A stretch of 53,891 bases of DNA from Microbulbifer okhotskensis (GCF_023895975.1 NZ_JALBWM010000022.1:1-53891), one strand, 5' to 3'; shown: positions 31,215-41,927, numbered from the stretch's first letter. Notes: generated by a model from the sequence alone, not told the origin. Numbers and translations are program-made.

Positions 31215-32588
31215 TTGGATAACTTGCAGAAGCAACTGACATGGGGGCAGGCACTGGGCGCCTATCTGAAGCCTCGTGTTCTCACCATGTTTTTTCTTGG
31301 CTTTTCCGCTGGTCTACCGCTGTTGTTGGTTTTTTCCACGCTCACCGCCTGGCTGCGGGACTACGGGGTTAGTCGCACGGCCATCGGTTTTTTTGCCTGG
31401 GTGGGCATTACCTTTTCGATCAAGGTGCTTTGGGCGCCGATTATTGACCATTTACGGATACCGTTATTTACCGACAGATTGGGCAAGCGCCGTGGCTGGA
31501 TGCTGGTATCGCAATTGGGGGTGGCGATTGGCCTAGTGGGTATGGCCAGTGTGAACCCGCAGTTATCCCTTTTGCAGGTTGCCCTGCTGGCCCTATGGGT
31601 GGCTTTCTGTTCAGCCTCTCAGGATGTGGCGATTGATGCCTATCGAATAGAAGCCATGGATGAGGACTATCAGGGAGCCATGGCCGCCAACTATGTGTTT
31701 GGATACCGGGTGGCAATGTTGATTGCTGGGGCCGGCGCACTATTTATTGCAGATATTTTCAGTTGGTCCGGTGCTTACCTGACGATGGCGGGGTTGATGG
31801 TCGTCGGTGTTATCACCACTCTGGTAATTGCCGAGCCCGATCACTCCAAGGTCAATAAAGAGGCCGAGCAACTTCAGAGTGAGTGGGCGCAACGTTTGTT
31901 GGGCAAGGGAGAGCACGGGCGGTTGGAACAGTGGTTTGTTTGCGCGGTAGCCTGTCCCTTTATCGAGTTTTTCCAGCGCAACGGTCGCTTCGCTTTGGTT
32001 CTTTTACTGTTTATCGGTATTTTCCGTTTAAGTGATATCGCGATGGGGATAATGGCCAATCCCTTTTATTTGGATCTGGGCTTCAGCAAAACGGAAATTG
32101 CTGAGATCAGTAAGCTGTTCGGCTTCTTCTGTACCATTATTGGCTCCTTTGCCGGCGGGCTTTTAGTGGTGAGATACGGCGTTTTACGCCCATTGATACT
32201 CGGTGCGGTAATGGTCGCCTGTACTAATCTGTTGTTCGCCCAGCTTGCCGTGATTGGCCCTGATAAAGCGTGGCTGGCGCTTGTGATCAGTGCCGATAAT
32301 ATCAGTGGCGGCATCGCAAATGCCGTCCTGATTGCCTACCTTTCCAGCCTTGCCAACAAGGCTTATACCGCCACTCAATATGCCCTGTTCAGTTCCTTGA
32401 TGACACTGCCGGGTAAATTTATCAGTGGCTTCTCCGGTATGGTGGTCGATGCGCAAGGTTACGCTCAATTCTTTATCTATGCGGCCCTAATGGGTATTCC
32501 CGCAATAGTGCTCTCGATCTATTTTTGGCGGCGTGAACAGCGGGCGTGGACTGGCGAAGAGCCGCAGCCCGGTTCACGGGTGACCTGA
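31215..32588 (+). CDS. ampG: AmpG-like muropeptide permease (first copy)
   Basis: A 457-residue major facilitator with about twelve to fourteen helices and the AmpG pattern: FFLGFSAGLPLLLVFSTLTAWLRDYGVSRTAIG, WAPIIDHLRIP, LGKRRGWMLVSQL and ASQDVAIDAYRIEAM. AmpG imports GlcNAc-anhydro-muropeptides for recycling, the pathway in which AmpD acts. Start is TTG at 31215 after GGAGG. A second, diverged AmpG-like gene follows 361 bp later. Confidence 0.92.
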   Translation: MDNLQKQLTWGQALGAYLKPRVLTMFFLGFSAGLPLLLVFSTLTAWLRDYGVSRTAIGFFAWVGITFSIKVLWAPIIDHLRIPLFTDRLGKRRGWMLVSQLGVAIGLVGMASVNPQLSLLQVALLALWVAFCSASQDVAIDAYRIEAMDEDYQGAMAANYVFGYRVAMLIAGAGALFIADIFSWSGAYLTMAGLMVVGVITTLVIAEPDHSKVNKEAEQLQSEWAQRLLGKGEHGRLEQWFVCAVACPFIEFFQRNGRFALVLLLFIGIFRLSDIAMGIMANPFYLDLGFSKTEIAEISKLFGFFCTIIGSFAGGLLVVRYGVLRPLILGAVMVACTNLLFAQLAVIGPDKAWLALVISADNISGGIANAVLIAYLSSLANKAYTATQYALFSSLMTLPGKFISGFSGMVVDAQGYAQFFIYAALMGIPAIVLSIYFWRREQRAWTGEEPQPGSRVT

Positions 32589-32949
32589 CGATGCACTCGC
32601 CAGTATTTTTGCCGGAACACCAGCCTATCGATTGAGATGGCTGTCTGGGTGTTCCGGTATTTACCCTTCACCCTCTTCTCACTTCTCACTTCTCACTTCT
32701 CACTTCTCACTTCTCACTTCTCACTTCTCGCCTTCTCAGCGGATAGTGACACCTCTCCAGGCATTTTCTCCGGCTTGTGTCTATGGTGGTTGTAAAGGTG
32801 AAATTTGCTCTTCCACACAGAATTTTCCGCTGTCATTGATTTTCTGCTTGAGTCTTGGAGGTGCTTTGGTGTCAGTGATAACTGCTCCTTAGGGTGATTC
32901 ACCCATCCTATTCTCTAGAATGATAATCAGCGAATAAAAGCGACAAGCT
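32589..32949. other. Intergenic region between the two ampG-like genes
   Basis: A 361-bp stretch with a heptamer tandem repeat at 32675-32730. An open frame on the plus strand runs through the repeat but has no ribosome site and a low-complexity translation, so I do not call it. TCTAGAATGATAATCAGCG just upstream of the second ampG is AT-rich and may contain its promoter. Confidence 0.45.
32675..32730. repeat. Heptamer tandem repeat, CTTCTCA x 8
   Basis: Seven perfect copies of CTTCTCA in a row (32675-32723) followed by one CTTCTCG; another CTTCTCA appears after a single extra C. The repeat is a prime site for slippage and copy-number change between strains. Confidence 0.95.
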
Positions 32950-34221
32950 ATGGCCCACGAAACAGTTCGGGAGGCAGTGTTTAATCGGCGTATGCTGATC
33001 TGTATTGGCACCGGATTCTCTTCGGGGATGCCTCTATTTGTGTTGATACAGTTGGTGCCTGCCTGGCTGCGCACCGAGGGCGTAGATCTGGCAACGATTG
33101 GTATTTTCGCGCTGCTGGGATTGCCATATACCTGGAAGTTTATTTGGTCTCCTTTAATGGAGCGCTATGCGTTCCCTATGTTGGGCCGCCGGAGAGGCTG
33201 GATGCTGGTGACGCAGCTGCTGCTGATAGTGTCGATCGGCGTCCTCGGCATGTTCAGTCCGCAGTTTGATATCTGGACAATTGCGGCTCTGTGTTTCGGA
33301 GTCGCATTTTTCAGTGCCAGTCAAGACATAGTATTGGATGCATTTCGTCGGGAGATCCTGCCGGATCAGGAATTGGGGCTGGGTAATTCCTTCCATGCCA
33401 ACGCTTATCGTATAGCGGGATTGATACCGGGTTCTCTCAGTTTGATCCTCTCCGATCATTTGGCTTGGGATCAGGTTTTTATGATTACTGCGGCGTTTAT
33501 GTTGATCGCTGTGTTTATGACACTGATGGTGGCGGAGCCAAGACATCCTGCCGAGCGCCCAAACTCATTGCGTGAGGCTATCGTTTTACCCTTTGTTGAA
33601 TTCTTTAATCGCAATGGCGTACAGCAGGCCATACTAGTGCTCGCCTTTATGTTCCTTTACAAGCTGGGTGACAGTATGGCCACGGCATTGGCCACGCCTT
33701 ACTACCTGGATATGGGATACACCAATACTGATATCGGCATAGTGGCAAAAAATGCCGGTCTTTGGCCTGCGGTGATCGGTGGTTTCTTTGGTGGATTGTT
33801 GATTGTGAAGATCGGGATCAACAAATGCCTGTGGATTTTTGGGGTTGTTCAGCTTGTTTCTATTTTCGGATTTATCCTTTTATCTGAAGTAAACGGCGAG
33901 CTGGTGGGTACCCCGGGGTTTAATCCCAGTCTCTGGTTGCTGGCGGTAGTGATTGCCTTTGAATATCTCGGCGTGGGTCTTGGCACTGCTGTATTTATTG
34001 CATTTATCGCGCGCACCACCAGCAAGTTGCATACGGCAACACAATTCGCTTTATTTACCGCACTTACGTCCCTGCCGAGAACCTTTGCCAATGCATCCAC
34101 CGGCTATTTGGTAGAGGGTGTGGGCTGGACCCACTTTTTCCTGTTGTGTGCGGCCCTGGCGGTGCCCGGTATGGTGTTGTTGATTTGGGTGGCACCCTGG
34201 CACAATGATGAAGTGGCGTAA
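32950..34221 (+). CDS. AmpG-like muropeptide permease (second copy)
   Basis: A 423-residue major facilitator, diverged from the first copy but with the same AmpG signatures: TGFSSGMPLFVLIQLVPAWLRTEGVDLATIG, PYTWKFIWSPLMERY, LGRRRGWMLVTQLL and SASQDIVLDAFRREIL. About twelve helices. It may import a different muropeptide, or serve as a second recycling port; pseudomonads also carry two AmpG homologues. ATG start at 32950. Confidence 0.88.
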   Translation: MAHETVREAVFNRRMLICIGTGFSSGMPLFVLIQLVPAWLRTEGVDLATIGIFALLGLPYTWKFIWSPLMERYAFPMLGRRRGWMLVTQLLLIVSIGVLGMFSPQFDIWTIAALCFGVAFFSASQDIVLDAFRREILPDQELGLGNSFHANAYRIAGLIPGSLSLILSDHLAWDQVFMITAAFMLIAVFMTLMVAEPRHPAERPNSLREAIVLPFVEFFNRNGVQQAILVLAFMFLYKLGDSMATALATPYYLDMGYTNTDIGIVAKNAGLWPAVIGGFFGGLLIVKIGINKCLWIFGVVQLVSIFGFILLSEVNGELVGTPGFNPSLWLLAVVIAFEYLGVGLGTAVFIAFIARTTSKLHTATQFALFTALTSLPRTFANASTGYLVEGVGWTHFFLLCAALAVPGMVLLIWVAPWHNDEVA

Positions 34222-34348
34222 ATAATCGGCAGCCTAATTGGAGTTGTTGAACAGGTTTCACGTGGTTTTCCAAATGGGTTTGGGGCCTGAACCGTTGTGT
34301 TTGTGTGAGCAGACTGCGGCAAAGTGAAAGGGGGGACCCGGCCGGGAC

Positions 34349-34681
34349 CTAAGGTCGCCAGCGGTATTTACTCATATCCACACGCCCTTTGAGCAGTGTG
34401 ATTCCCTCGTGTTCCAGGCGTTTACGTTGGCGGCTGGCGCCCGGTTCCGGCAGAGAGATACGCCCTTGAGCGTTGATAACCCGATGCCAAGGAAGTTTGG
34501 TGCCTCTGGGTAGCTTTCGAAGGGTTTGACCCGCTAGTCGAGCGGCCCGTGGGTAACCGGCCATCTCAGCAAGGTCCCCATAGGTCACCACTCGGCCTTC
34601 GGGGATCGCCGCCAGAACCCGGCATATTCTGTCAAGAGCGCTCTGTTCTTTCACAAAAACCTCTAACTTCAGACGTTTCAT
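34349..34681 (-). CDS. Alkyltransferase-like protein (ATL)
   Basis: A 110-residue protein of the O6-methylguanine methyltransferase C-terminal family. The site that is PCHRV in active enzymes reads PWHRV here (Trp65), so the alkyl-accepting Cys is gone; such ATL proteins bind O6-alkylguanine and hand it to nucleotide excision repair. The DNA-binding segment AGYPRAARLAGQTLRKLP with the Arg finger is intact. It is divergent from the DUF481 gene. Confidence 0.92.
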   Translation of the reverse strand: MKRLKLEVFVKEQSALDRICRVLAAIPEGRVVTYGDLAEMAGYPRAARLAGQTLRKLPRGTKLPWHRVINAQGRISLPEPGASRQRKRLEHEGITLLKGRVDMSKYRWRP

Positions 34682-34896
34682 GCTTTTTAGCGGTATTTTT
34701 CCGCTGTTCGTGCAAGTTAAAATTAGTTTTTATCGATTTATTTACGGATACTTTAACAGTACATAGGGTCACAGTCTCATTGGCAATCTGGCATCGACTG
34801 AGATGGCGTGCCACATTTTTCGAGTTGTGGCATCATGGTGCAATTGCCACGGTTATTTGCACCGTTCATACACCTAGAAAGTCCAAGGTTTTCCTA

Positions 34897-35928
34897 GTGG
34901 TTTTATCGACACGACTCCCCCGGCTATTTGCCCGAACCCTCCTGTTTCTCGCTCCCTTACATGTTCAAGCCGGCGTGCTGACTTTGGAAAATGGTGATCG
35001 GATTCAAGGCGAACTGGTGCTGGTGGAAAAAGATCAGGTTATCTGGAAATCAGAAACTTTCGGTGAGGTAAAAGTCGATAAATCCAAAGTTGTTTCTATG
35101 GATATCGATACCGATATAAAAATTGCCGGCAGGGATGAACCCTGTACATTGGCAGGCCATCGTAAGGAACAGTGGGAAGTTTACTGTGACGAAGGAAGAG
35201 GCTGGCTGATAGATTTTCCCGGTATTGAGCGCGCAGAACCCTATTCGAAGTTTACCGGTAGTCCGGTATTGTTCGGCGGTAATATTACTGCTGGAGGGGT
35301 ATTCGAAAGCGGCAACCGTGAGCGCGAAGACCTGGATGCCAATATTAATCTGGATATACGCCACGGGGATTTTAATCACCTAGTGGGTTTGGTTTACCAG
35401 AATCAGGAAAGCGAGGAAGACGGCGACCTGGAAAAATACCAGCTCAATTACGATCTGCGCTGGATTTTTTCTGAGAAATGGTTTGCCGCGGCCAACAGCG
35501 AACTGGAAAGGGAAGAGGCGCAAAACCTGGAATTGGGCACCACGCTTGGTTTGGGTATGGGTTACCTGTTTTACGACACCAGCAAAACTTCTTTCTCTCT
35601 CGAAGGTGGTGTCAGTAGTCTGCAGGAAAACTTTATCGATGAAGAGTTGAGCGAAGACCAAGACGATCGCTATGTCGCCGGTCGTGTAGCGCTTAACTAC
35701 CGCTACAAATTTTCCCTGGGGCCTGAGGTGTATTTTGACCAGGAAACCCTGCAATCTTTCGATCATAGCAACGATTTTGAAGCAAATGCCAAGCTGGGGG
35801 TGCGCACGCCGCTGGTTGAAGGAGTGCTGATGGAAATCGGTTACGAATGGCAGTACGACAATACACCGTCACTGGAAAGTGAAAAAGAGGATACCAAGGT
35901 TACGGTTGGTATCGGTTACGAATGGTAG
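34897..35928 (+). CDS. DUF481 family outer-membrane beta-barrel protein
   Basis: A 343-residue exported protein. The GTG at 34897 with AAGG upstream gives a good signal peptide (STRLPRLFARTLLFLAPLHVQA); the longer open frame overlaps the ATL gene and has no signal peptide. Residues ~28-75 repeat a GDRIQGELVLVEKDQVIWKSE-type beta motif. The rest alternates polar and hydrophobic residues and ends in Trp (GIGYEW), as in outer-membrane barrels. Function unknown; the family is sometimes salt-induced. Confidence 0.85.
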   Translation: MVLSTRLPRLFARTLLFLAPLHVQAGVLTLENGDRIQGELVLVEKDQVIWKSETFGEVKVDKSKVVSMDIDTDIKIAGRDEPCTLAGHRKEQWEVYCDEGRGWLIDFPGIERAEPYSKFTGSPVLFGGNITAGGVFESGNREREDLDANINLDIRHGDFNHLVGLVYQNQESEEDGDLEKYQLNYDLRWIFSEKWFAAANSELEREEAQNLELGTTLGLGMGYLFYDTSKTSFSLEGGVSSLQENFIDEELSEDQDDRYVAGRVALNYRYKFSLGPEVYFDQETLQSFDHSNDFEANAKLGVRTPLVEGVLMEIGYEWQYDNTPSLESEKEDTKVTVGIGYEW

Positions 35929-36008
35929 TACCCCAGTGGCCTCTATCTAGCAGGCTAACAGGGCAGTCAAAACGATAAATCTAAAAAAACAGCGACGAGG
36001 AGTTCAAC

Positions 36009-36770
36009 ATGCAAATCGCCGACAGTATTGTTGCGATTACAGGGGCCGGTCAGGGCTTGGGCCGTGCAATGGCTGAGTATTTGGCCGCGCGAGGCGCACG
36101 CCTGGCGCTGATTGATGTCAATGAAGATGGTCTCAAAGACAGTGTTGCGGCCTGCGAAAAACTCGGTGCAGAAGCCCGCAGCTACGCGATCAATGTCGCC
36201 AGTGAAGAAGCCGTGGATTCCGGTTTTGCACAGATAGCGGCAGACTTTGGTGGCCTGCAGGTGTTGGTCAACAATGCGGGTATTATGCGCGATGGCCTGC
36301 TGCTCAAATGTAAAGAGGGCAAGGTGACTGATCGTATGTCCTTGGCCCAGTGGCAGTCGGTTATCGATGTAAACCTCACCGGCGTATTCCTTTGTGGTCG
36401 TGCCGCCGCTGGCATTATGGCTGAAAGCGGCAAGGGTGGAGTGATGATCAATATTTCCAGTTTGTCTCGCGAGGGCAATATGGGACAGACCAATTATTCC
36501 GCGAGTAAAGCAGGTGTTGCCGCAATGACAGTAACCTGGGCACGCGAACTGGCCCGCTATGGCGTGCGGGTTGCCGCTATTGCGCCGGGCTTTATCGGTA
36601 CCGACATGGTTGCGCAAATGCGCCCGGAAATTCTTGAAGGACTGGTAAAACAGGTGCCTCTACGTCGACTGGGTGACCAGGATGAAATTGCCTCAACTGT
36701 GGCATTTATCTTGGAAAACGATTTTGTTACCGGCCGAGTGATGGATATTGACGGAGGTGCTCGTCTGTAG
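36009..36770 (+). CDS. Short-chain dehydrogenase, FabG-like
   Basis: A 253-residue NAD(P)-dependent oxidoreductase. The cofactor motif TGAGQGLG is at residues 11-18 and NNAG at 88-91; the catalytic set is Ser150/151, Tyr163 and Lys167. The family C terminus VTGRVMDIDGGARL is present. It resembles 3-oxoacyl-ACP reductases but stands alone, so the substrate is open. The acidic residue in ALIDVNED at the end of strand 2 favours NAD. SD-containing ATG start; a long hairpin terminator follows. Confidence 0.88.
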   Translation: MQIADSIVAITGAGQGLGRAMAEYLAARGARLALIDVNEDGLKDSVAACEKLGAEARSYAINVASEEAVDSGFAQIAADFGGLQVLVNNAGIMRDGLLLKCKEGKVTDRMSLAQWQSVIDVNLTGVFLCGRAAAGIMAESGKGGVMINISSLSREGNMGQTNYSASKAGVAAMTVTWARELARYGVRVAAIAPGFIGTDMVAQMRPEILEGLVKQVPLRRLGDQDEIASTVAFILENDFVTGRVMDIDGGARL

Positions 36771-36785
36771 AAACACTCGTTGAAC

Positions 36786-36828
36786 GGACACAAAAAAGGG
36801 TGAACTAGGTTCACCCTTTTTTGTGTCC
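36786..36828. terminator. Bidirectional terminator between the SDR gene and cfa
   Basis: A perfect inverted repeat with 20-bp arms (36786-36805 and 36809-36828) and a 3-base TAG loop. Each arm carries six A or T residues next to GGGTGAAC/GTTCACCC, so it can terminate in both directions between these convergent genes. Confidence 0.93.
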
Positions 36829-36858
36829 TGGTGTTGGGTAATGGGCCTTGAGGTATTG

Positions 36859-38007
36859 TTAACTCAGGCGCGTAGCACCATCGGCGCGGAATTTTGAATA
36901 CAACACTTGCCATAGTTGCAGGGTACGCCCACGGAATGCACCGGCGTAAGACAGAAGGTAGTAGCGCCACATTCTATAGAAGCGCTGGCCGTAACGATCG
37001 GCAAAGTGCGGCCAGTTTTGTTCGAAATTTTCGTGCCAGGCCATTAGGGTTTTATCGTAGTAGTAGCCAAAGTTATGTAGGTCCTCCCCCACAAGCAGCC
37101 GGTCTGCGGCATCCCCCAACTGTCCCGGGGAAGGCAGCTCTCCACCGGGGAAAATATACTTTTCCGTCCATAGGTCTGTGTATGCATTGCGGTGATTGTT
37201 GCCAATTGTGTGGAGCAGCATCAACCCGTCCTTACTCAGGCAACGTTCGGCCATCTCCATAAAAGTACGATAATTTTTGCGTCCTACGTGTTCAAACATG
37301 CCCACGCTGGCGATGCGATCGAAGGGTTCTTTGAGCTCGCGGTAGTCCTGTAGGTGCACGGTGATGGGCAGCTCAGCATAGCGCTCTGCCACATAGGCCC
37401 GTTGCTCGCGTGAAATGGTAACGCCGACGCACTCCACTTGATATTTCTGTGCAGCGTAGCCAATCAGGCTTCCCCAGCCGCAGCCGATATCGAGCAGGCG
37501 CATCCCTGGCTTTAGCTCAAGTTTGCGGCAGATAAGATCCAGTTTGGCCTCCTGGGCCTCATCCAGCGTTTCCGCCTCCTTCCAATAGCCACAGCTATAG
37601 GTAAGGCGGCTGTCGAGCATAGAGGTATAGAACTCATTGCCTAGATCGTAGTGCTGTTCTCCCACATCATAGGAGCGATTCTTGCTTTGCAGGTTCATCA
37701 TATAGCTTCGCAAGACACGCCAGGAGTAGCGCCAGTTTTTCACATTACTGTTGATGCCAGCCATCAGCAGCCGGTGGAAGAACTGGTCAATCGCTTGTAC
37801 ATCCCAATCGCCGCGCATATAGGTCTCACCCAGTCCCAGACTATGCCGGGCGACGATTTCGTCCAGGGCTGCCTCCCTGTGGACCTGTAGGTCCCAGGGT
37901 CGCTCCCCATTTATCTGGATGTCTGCTTTTGCCAAAATATCGTCCACCAAATGGCGGCTGCGACCGATGGCTGGCATCTCTACGGCGTCCTGCTGCTCGC
38001 TTGCCAT
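36859..38007 (-). CDS. cfa: Cyclopropane-fatty-acyl-phospholipid synthase
   Basis: Adds a methylene from SAM to unsaturated acyl chains of membrane lipids, usually in stationary phase or stress. The 382 residues match E. coli Cfa. SAM-binding motif LLDIGCGWGSLIGYAA; active-site blocks are EQHYDLGNEFYTSMLDSRLTYSCGYW, MFEHVGRKNYRTFM, LHTIGNN and YIFPGGELPSPGQ. Faces the SDR gene across a shared terminator. Confidence 0.96.
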   Translation of the reverse strand: MASEQQDAVEMPAIGRSRHLVDDILAKADIQINGERPWDLQVHREAALDEIVARHSLGLGETYMRGDWDVQAIDQFFHRLLMAGINSNVKNWRYSWRVLRSYMMNLQSKNRSYDVGEQHYDLGNEFYTSMLDSRLTYSCGYWKEAETLDEAQEAKLDLICRKLELKPGMRLLDIGCGWGSLIGYAAQKYQVECVGVTISREQRAYVAERYAELPITVHLQDYRELKEPFDRIASVGMFEHVGRKNYRTFMEMAERCLSKDGLMLLHTIGNNHRNAYTDLWTEKYIFPGGELPSPGQLGDAADRLLVGEDLHNFGYYYDKTLMAWHENFEQNWPHFADRYGQRFYRMWRYYLLSYAGAFRGRTLQLWQVLYSKFRADGATRLS

Positions 38008-38151
38008 TCAAGCCTCCCTCATCTCTGGTTATCGTGGGGATGAATAAGGCGCCCTTGAATAATTTGCCTCCCCACTCCATTTACTACAGCATATTGAAAA
38101 ACCTTGACCACTCCGGCTCTCTACGAAGCTGGTTAATTAGGAATTCCCTCA

Positions 38152-38619
38152 ATGAGCCCATTACTACTTCTATTTATAGCCCTACCTGTACTCGAAATGT
38201 GGGTGTTGATCACCGTAGGAAGGGAGATTGGCGCCTTGCCAACCATCGGCCTAGTCATACTGACCGCTGTGGTTGGATTGGCATTGCTACGTCGCCAGGG
38301 TATTTCCACTCTAATGCGGGCGCAGGAAAAAATGCGTAGCGGAAATATCCCCGCCAAGGAGATGGTTGAAGGGATATTTCTCGCCGTGGGTGGTGCACTG
38401 CTGCTTACCCCGGGCTTTATTACCGACTTCTTTGGCTTTATCTGCCTGATACCGGGCCTTCGCAACCTGCTCCTCGGCTTTCTTCTCCGTCACATCACGG
38501 TGATTCACCCAGAAAGCTTCAGCCAGCCGCGACCGGATAAAAAAGATAGCGATATTATCGAGGGAGAATATTCCCGGCATGAGAAGCGCTCCGTGGAAGA
38601 TAAGCGCCCCAAGCCATAA
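38152..38619 (+). CDS. fxsA: FxsA-like membrane protein
   Basis: A 155-residue inner-membrane protein of the FxsA family, first described as a suppressor of F-plasmid exclusion of phage T7. Membrane segments at about residues 3-20 and 27-48 and a hairpin around 75-110 (GGALLLTPGFITDFFGFICLIPGLRNLL, a conserved family block). The C-terminal ~40 residues are charged and disordered. Its place directly upstream of groES is common in gammaproteobacteria. Confidence 0.9.
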   Translation: MSPLLLLFIALPVLEMWVLITVGREIGALPTIGLVILTAVVGLALLRRQGISTLMRAQEKMRSGNIPAKEMVEGIFLAVGGALLLTPGFITDFFGFICLIPGLRNLLLGFLLRHITVIHPESFSQPRPDKKDSDIIEGEYSRHEKRSVEDKRPKP

Positions 38620-38685
38620 TTCGCTCAAATAATGCACAGATTGCTGGTGGTGAGAGTTTGCTTTTCAGTTTTTTCGCCTGATGGT

Positions 38686-38713
38686 GTTGAAATCCTTATT
38701 CGCGCCCTTAGAT
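38686..38713 (+). promoter_or_regulatory. Candidate sigma-32 heat-shock promoter of groES-groEL
   Basis: GTTGAA (38686-38691), 13 bases, then CCCTTAGAT (38705-38713), a partial match to the heat-shock consensus CTTGAA-N13-15-CCCCAT. It lies about 120 bp before groES. No CIRCE inverted repeat (the HrcA site) is seen nearby. Confidence 0.5.
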
Positions 38714-38834
38714 AGTGATCAGCTATGAATTAAGCCCCGCCTCTGGGAAACAGAGAGGGGTGAGGTTACCCGTCGATAAGACTGGTAGCGCCCATGTTGG
38801 AAAACCTTAAAAAGACTCAATGGAGAACTTATCC

Positions 38835-39128
38835 ATGAATATTCGTCCTTTACATGACCGCGTCGTAGTACGTCGTAAGGAAGAAGAAGCGATGTCAGCC
38901 GGCGGTATCGTGCTGCCAGGCGCTGCCAAAGAAAAGCCGAACCAAGGTGAAGTGGTAGCCGTGGGTGAGGGCAAGCAGCTGGACAATGGCGACGTTCGCG
39001 CATTGTCAGTCAAGGTGGGTGACACTGTTGTATTCGGTCGCTACGCCGACAGCAATACCCTCAAGATGGACGGCGAAGAGCTGATCATCATGAGCGAAGG
39101 TGACATCTACGGCGTGTTGGAAGGCTAA
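38835..39128 (+). CDS. groS: Co-chaperonin GroES
   Basis: Heptameric lid of the GroEL folding chamber. The ATG at 38835 gives 97 residues starting [18 protein letters not shown], the normal length and N terminus, with GGAGA upstream. The mobile loop [20 protein letters not shown] and the C-terminal [18 protein letters not shown] are typical. GroEL follows after 48 bp. Confidence 0.98.
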   Translation: MNIRPLHDRVVVRRKEEEAMSAGGIVLPGAAKEKPNQGEVVAVGEGKQLDNGDVRALSVKVGDTVVFGRYADSNTLKMDGEELIIMSEGDIYGVLEG

Positions 39129-39164
39129 GGCCAGCCTTTAACTTTACTCGCAAAAAGAATTTGA

Positions 39165-40817
<1,653 letters not shown>

Positions 40818-40839
40818 GCCGGCCTTAAAGCCTATCTAA

Positions 40840-40869
40840 AAAAGCCCCGCATTTGCGGGGCTTTTTTTT
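40840..40869 (+). terminator. Intrinsic terminator after groEL
   Basis: AAGCCCCGCA-TT-TGCGGGGCTT, a perfect stem followed by TTTTTT, about 25 bp beyond the groEL stop. Confidence 0.93.
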
Positions 40870-41209
40870 GGCTTGTAGAAAGTGGTTTGTTGGGGCTGGG
40901 GTGGGTATCGGTTTGTTTAGCAAAATAAGCCCAGCTAAATAGGGAGACAGGCCAACTGAGTGGTATTGAGAACCACTATCAAGCACTATTATTGGGTTTC
41001 CTGGTTTCAAATTTGGTTCTGGGGGAATCAATGGTCTTGTCGAGATGTGAGGATAGTGGTCTGGGTTCTGGTCTGGAGCAATATTTAGTTACTGAGGCTG
41101 GATATCCACAAGCTCAGAAATCAAAGAACAGGAAAATCCTGATGGAATAGCAAATAGCTATGTATTTTATCAGTTGATTAAATACAGCCTATGTATGGTA
41201 TGACTTGAT
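40870..41209. other. Gene-poor stretch after groEL
   Basis: About 340 bp, more AT-rich toward its right end, where it leads into the NADAR gene. A small inverted repeat AGTGGT/ACCACT lies near 40960-40980. I see no gene. The shift in base composition suggests the start of an acquired segment. Confidence 0.35.
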
Positions 41210-41695
41210 ATGAGAGAGACAGATAAATACTATTTTTTCTGGATGCATCAATTTGGGCAGTGGACAAAGCGAAACATTACTGACCCAGATGGGGTTAACT
41301 ACAATTGCTGTGAACAATATATGATGTATAAAAAGGCGATGCTGTTTGGTGATGTGAAGGTTTCAGAGAAAATTCTTTTAGAGGATGATCCGGAAGTTCA
41401 GCAGCAATTTGGTAGGGAAGTTTCCGGCTATGACTCTAGTATTTGGAATTTGAATAAGATCGGTATTGTTTGGTACGGTAATTACTTAAAATTTACGCAG
41501 CATGCGGATTTGGCTGAGCGACTGATAGACACTGGTAATAAAGTTTTGGTAGAAGCGTCACCTTACGATCTTGTCTGGGGGGTAGGTTGGAGTGCTGATT
41601 CTGATGAAATTCTTGATCAGGGAAATTGGCGTGGGAAAAACTTACTGGGTAAAGTTCTAATGTCAGTGCGCTCCTCAATTAGTCTGATCTTGTAG
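41210..41695 (+). CDS. NADAR-domain (YbiA/DUF1768) protein
   Basis: A 161-residue NADAR-family protein. Family blocks are the NCCEQYMMYKKAMLFGD segment with Glu35, then FGREVSGYDSSIWN, and the C-terminal SPYDLVWGVGWSADSD and WRGKNLLGKVLMSVR. Members include an N-glycosidase acting on riboflavin-pathway intermediates, and others shown to remove ADP-ribose from guanine bases. Here it stands alone, with no DarT-like or riboflavin gene beside it. Low GC suggests transfer. No strong ribosome site is visible. Confidence 0.88.
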   Translation: MRETDKYYFFWMHQFGQWTKRNITDPDGVNYNCCEQYMMYKKAMLFGDVKVSEKILLEDDPEVQQQFGREVSGYDSSIWNLNKIGIVWYGNYLKFTQHADLAERLIDTGNKVLVEASPYDLVWGVGWSADSDEILDQGNWRGKNLLGKVLMSVRSSISLIL

Positions 41696-41927
41696 GGTTC
41701 GCGAAGGTGTCAACTTACCGATTCTCCATAATTTGGTGGGCTCGAGAGTTGAATGCAGGGAATTAAATTAGTATTTTTTTGACTGCCAGATTAATCAGGC
41801 GACCTATCGATATAATATCGAGCTTGGTTTGGGTTTGGTAGGCAATGGTAAGCTCAATTGGAATTGAAGCGGAAATTATGTGAGTTGACTTCAATTGAGT
41901 AGGATAAACGCCTTTCTGTGAGGGAAT

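Noticed and set aside
32675..32738. CRISPR-like array
   Set aside because: The 7-bp units are directly adjacent with no spacers, so this is a simple tandem repeat; no cas genes are present.
32632..32892. 86-residue plus-strand frame through the heptamer repeat
   Set aside because: Low-complexity Ser/His/Phe/Leu translation caused by the repeat, with no ribosome site.
34549..34896. Upstream extension of the DUF481 gene
   Set aside because: It overlaps the ATL gene and has no signal peptide; the GTG at 34897 with an AAGG site gives a proper exported protein.
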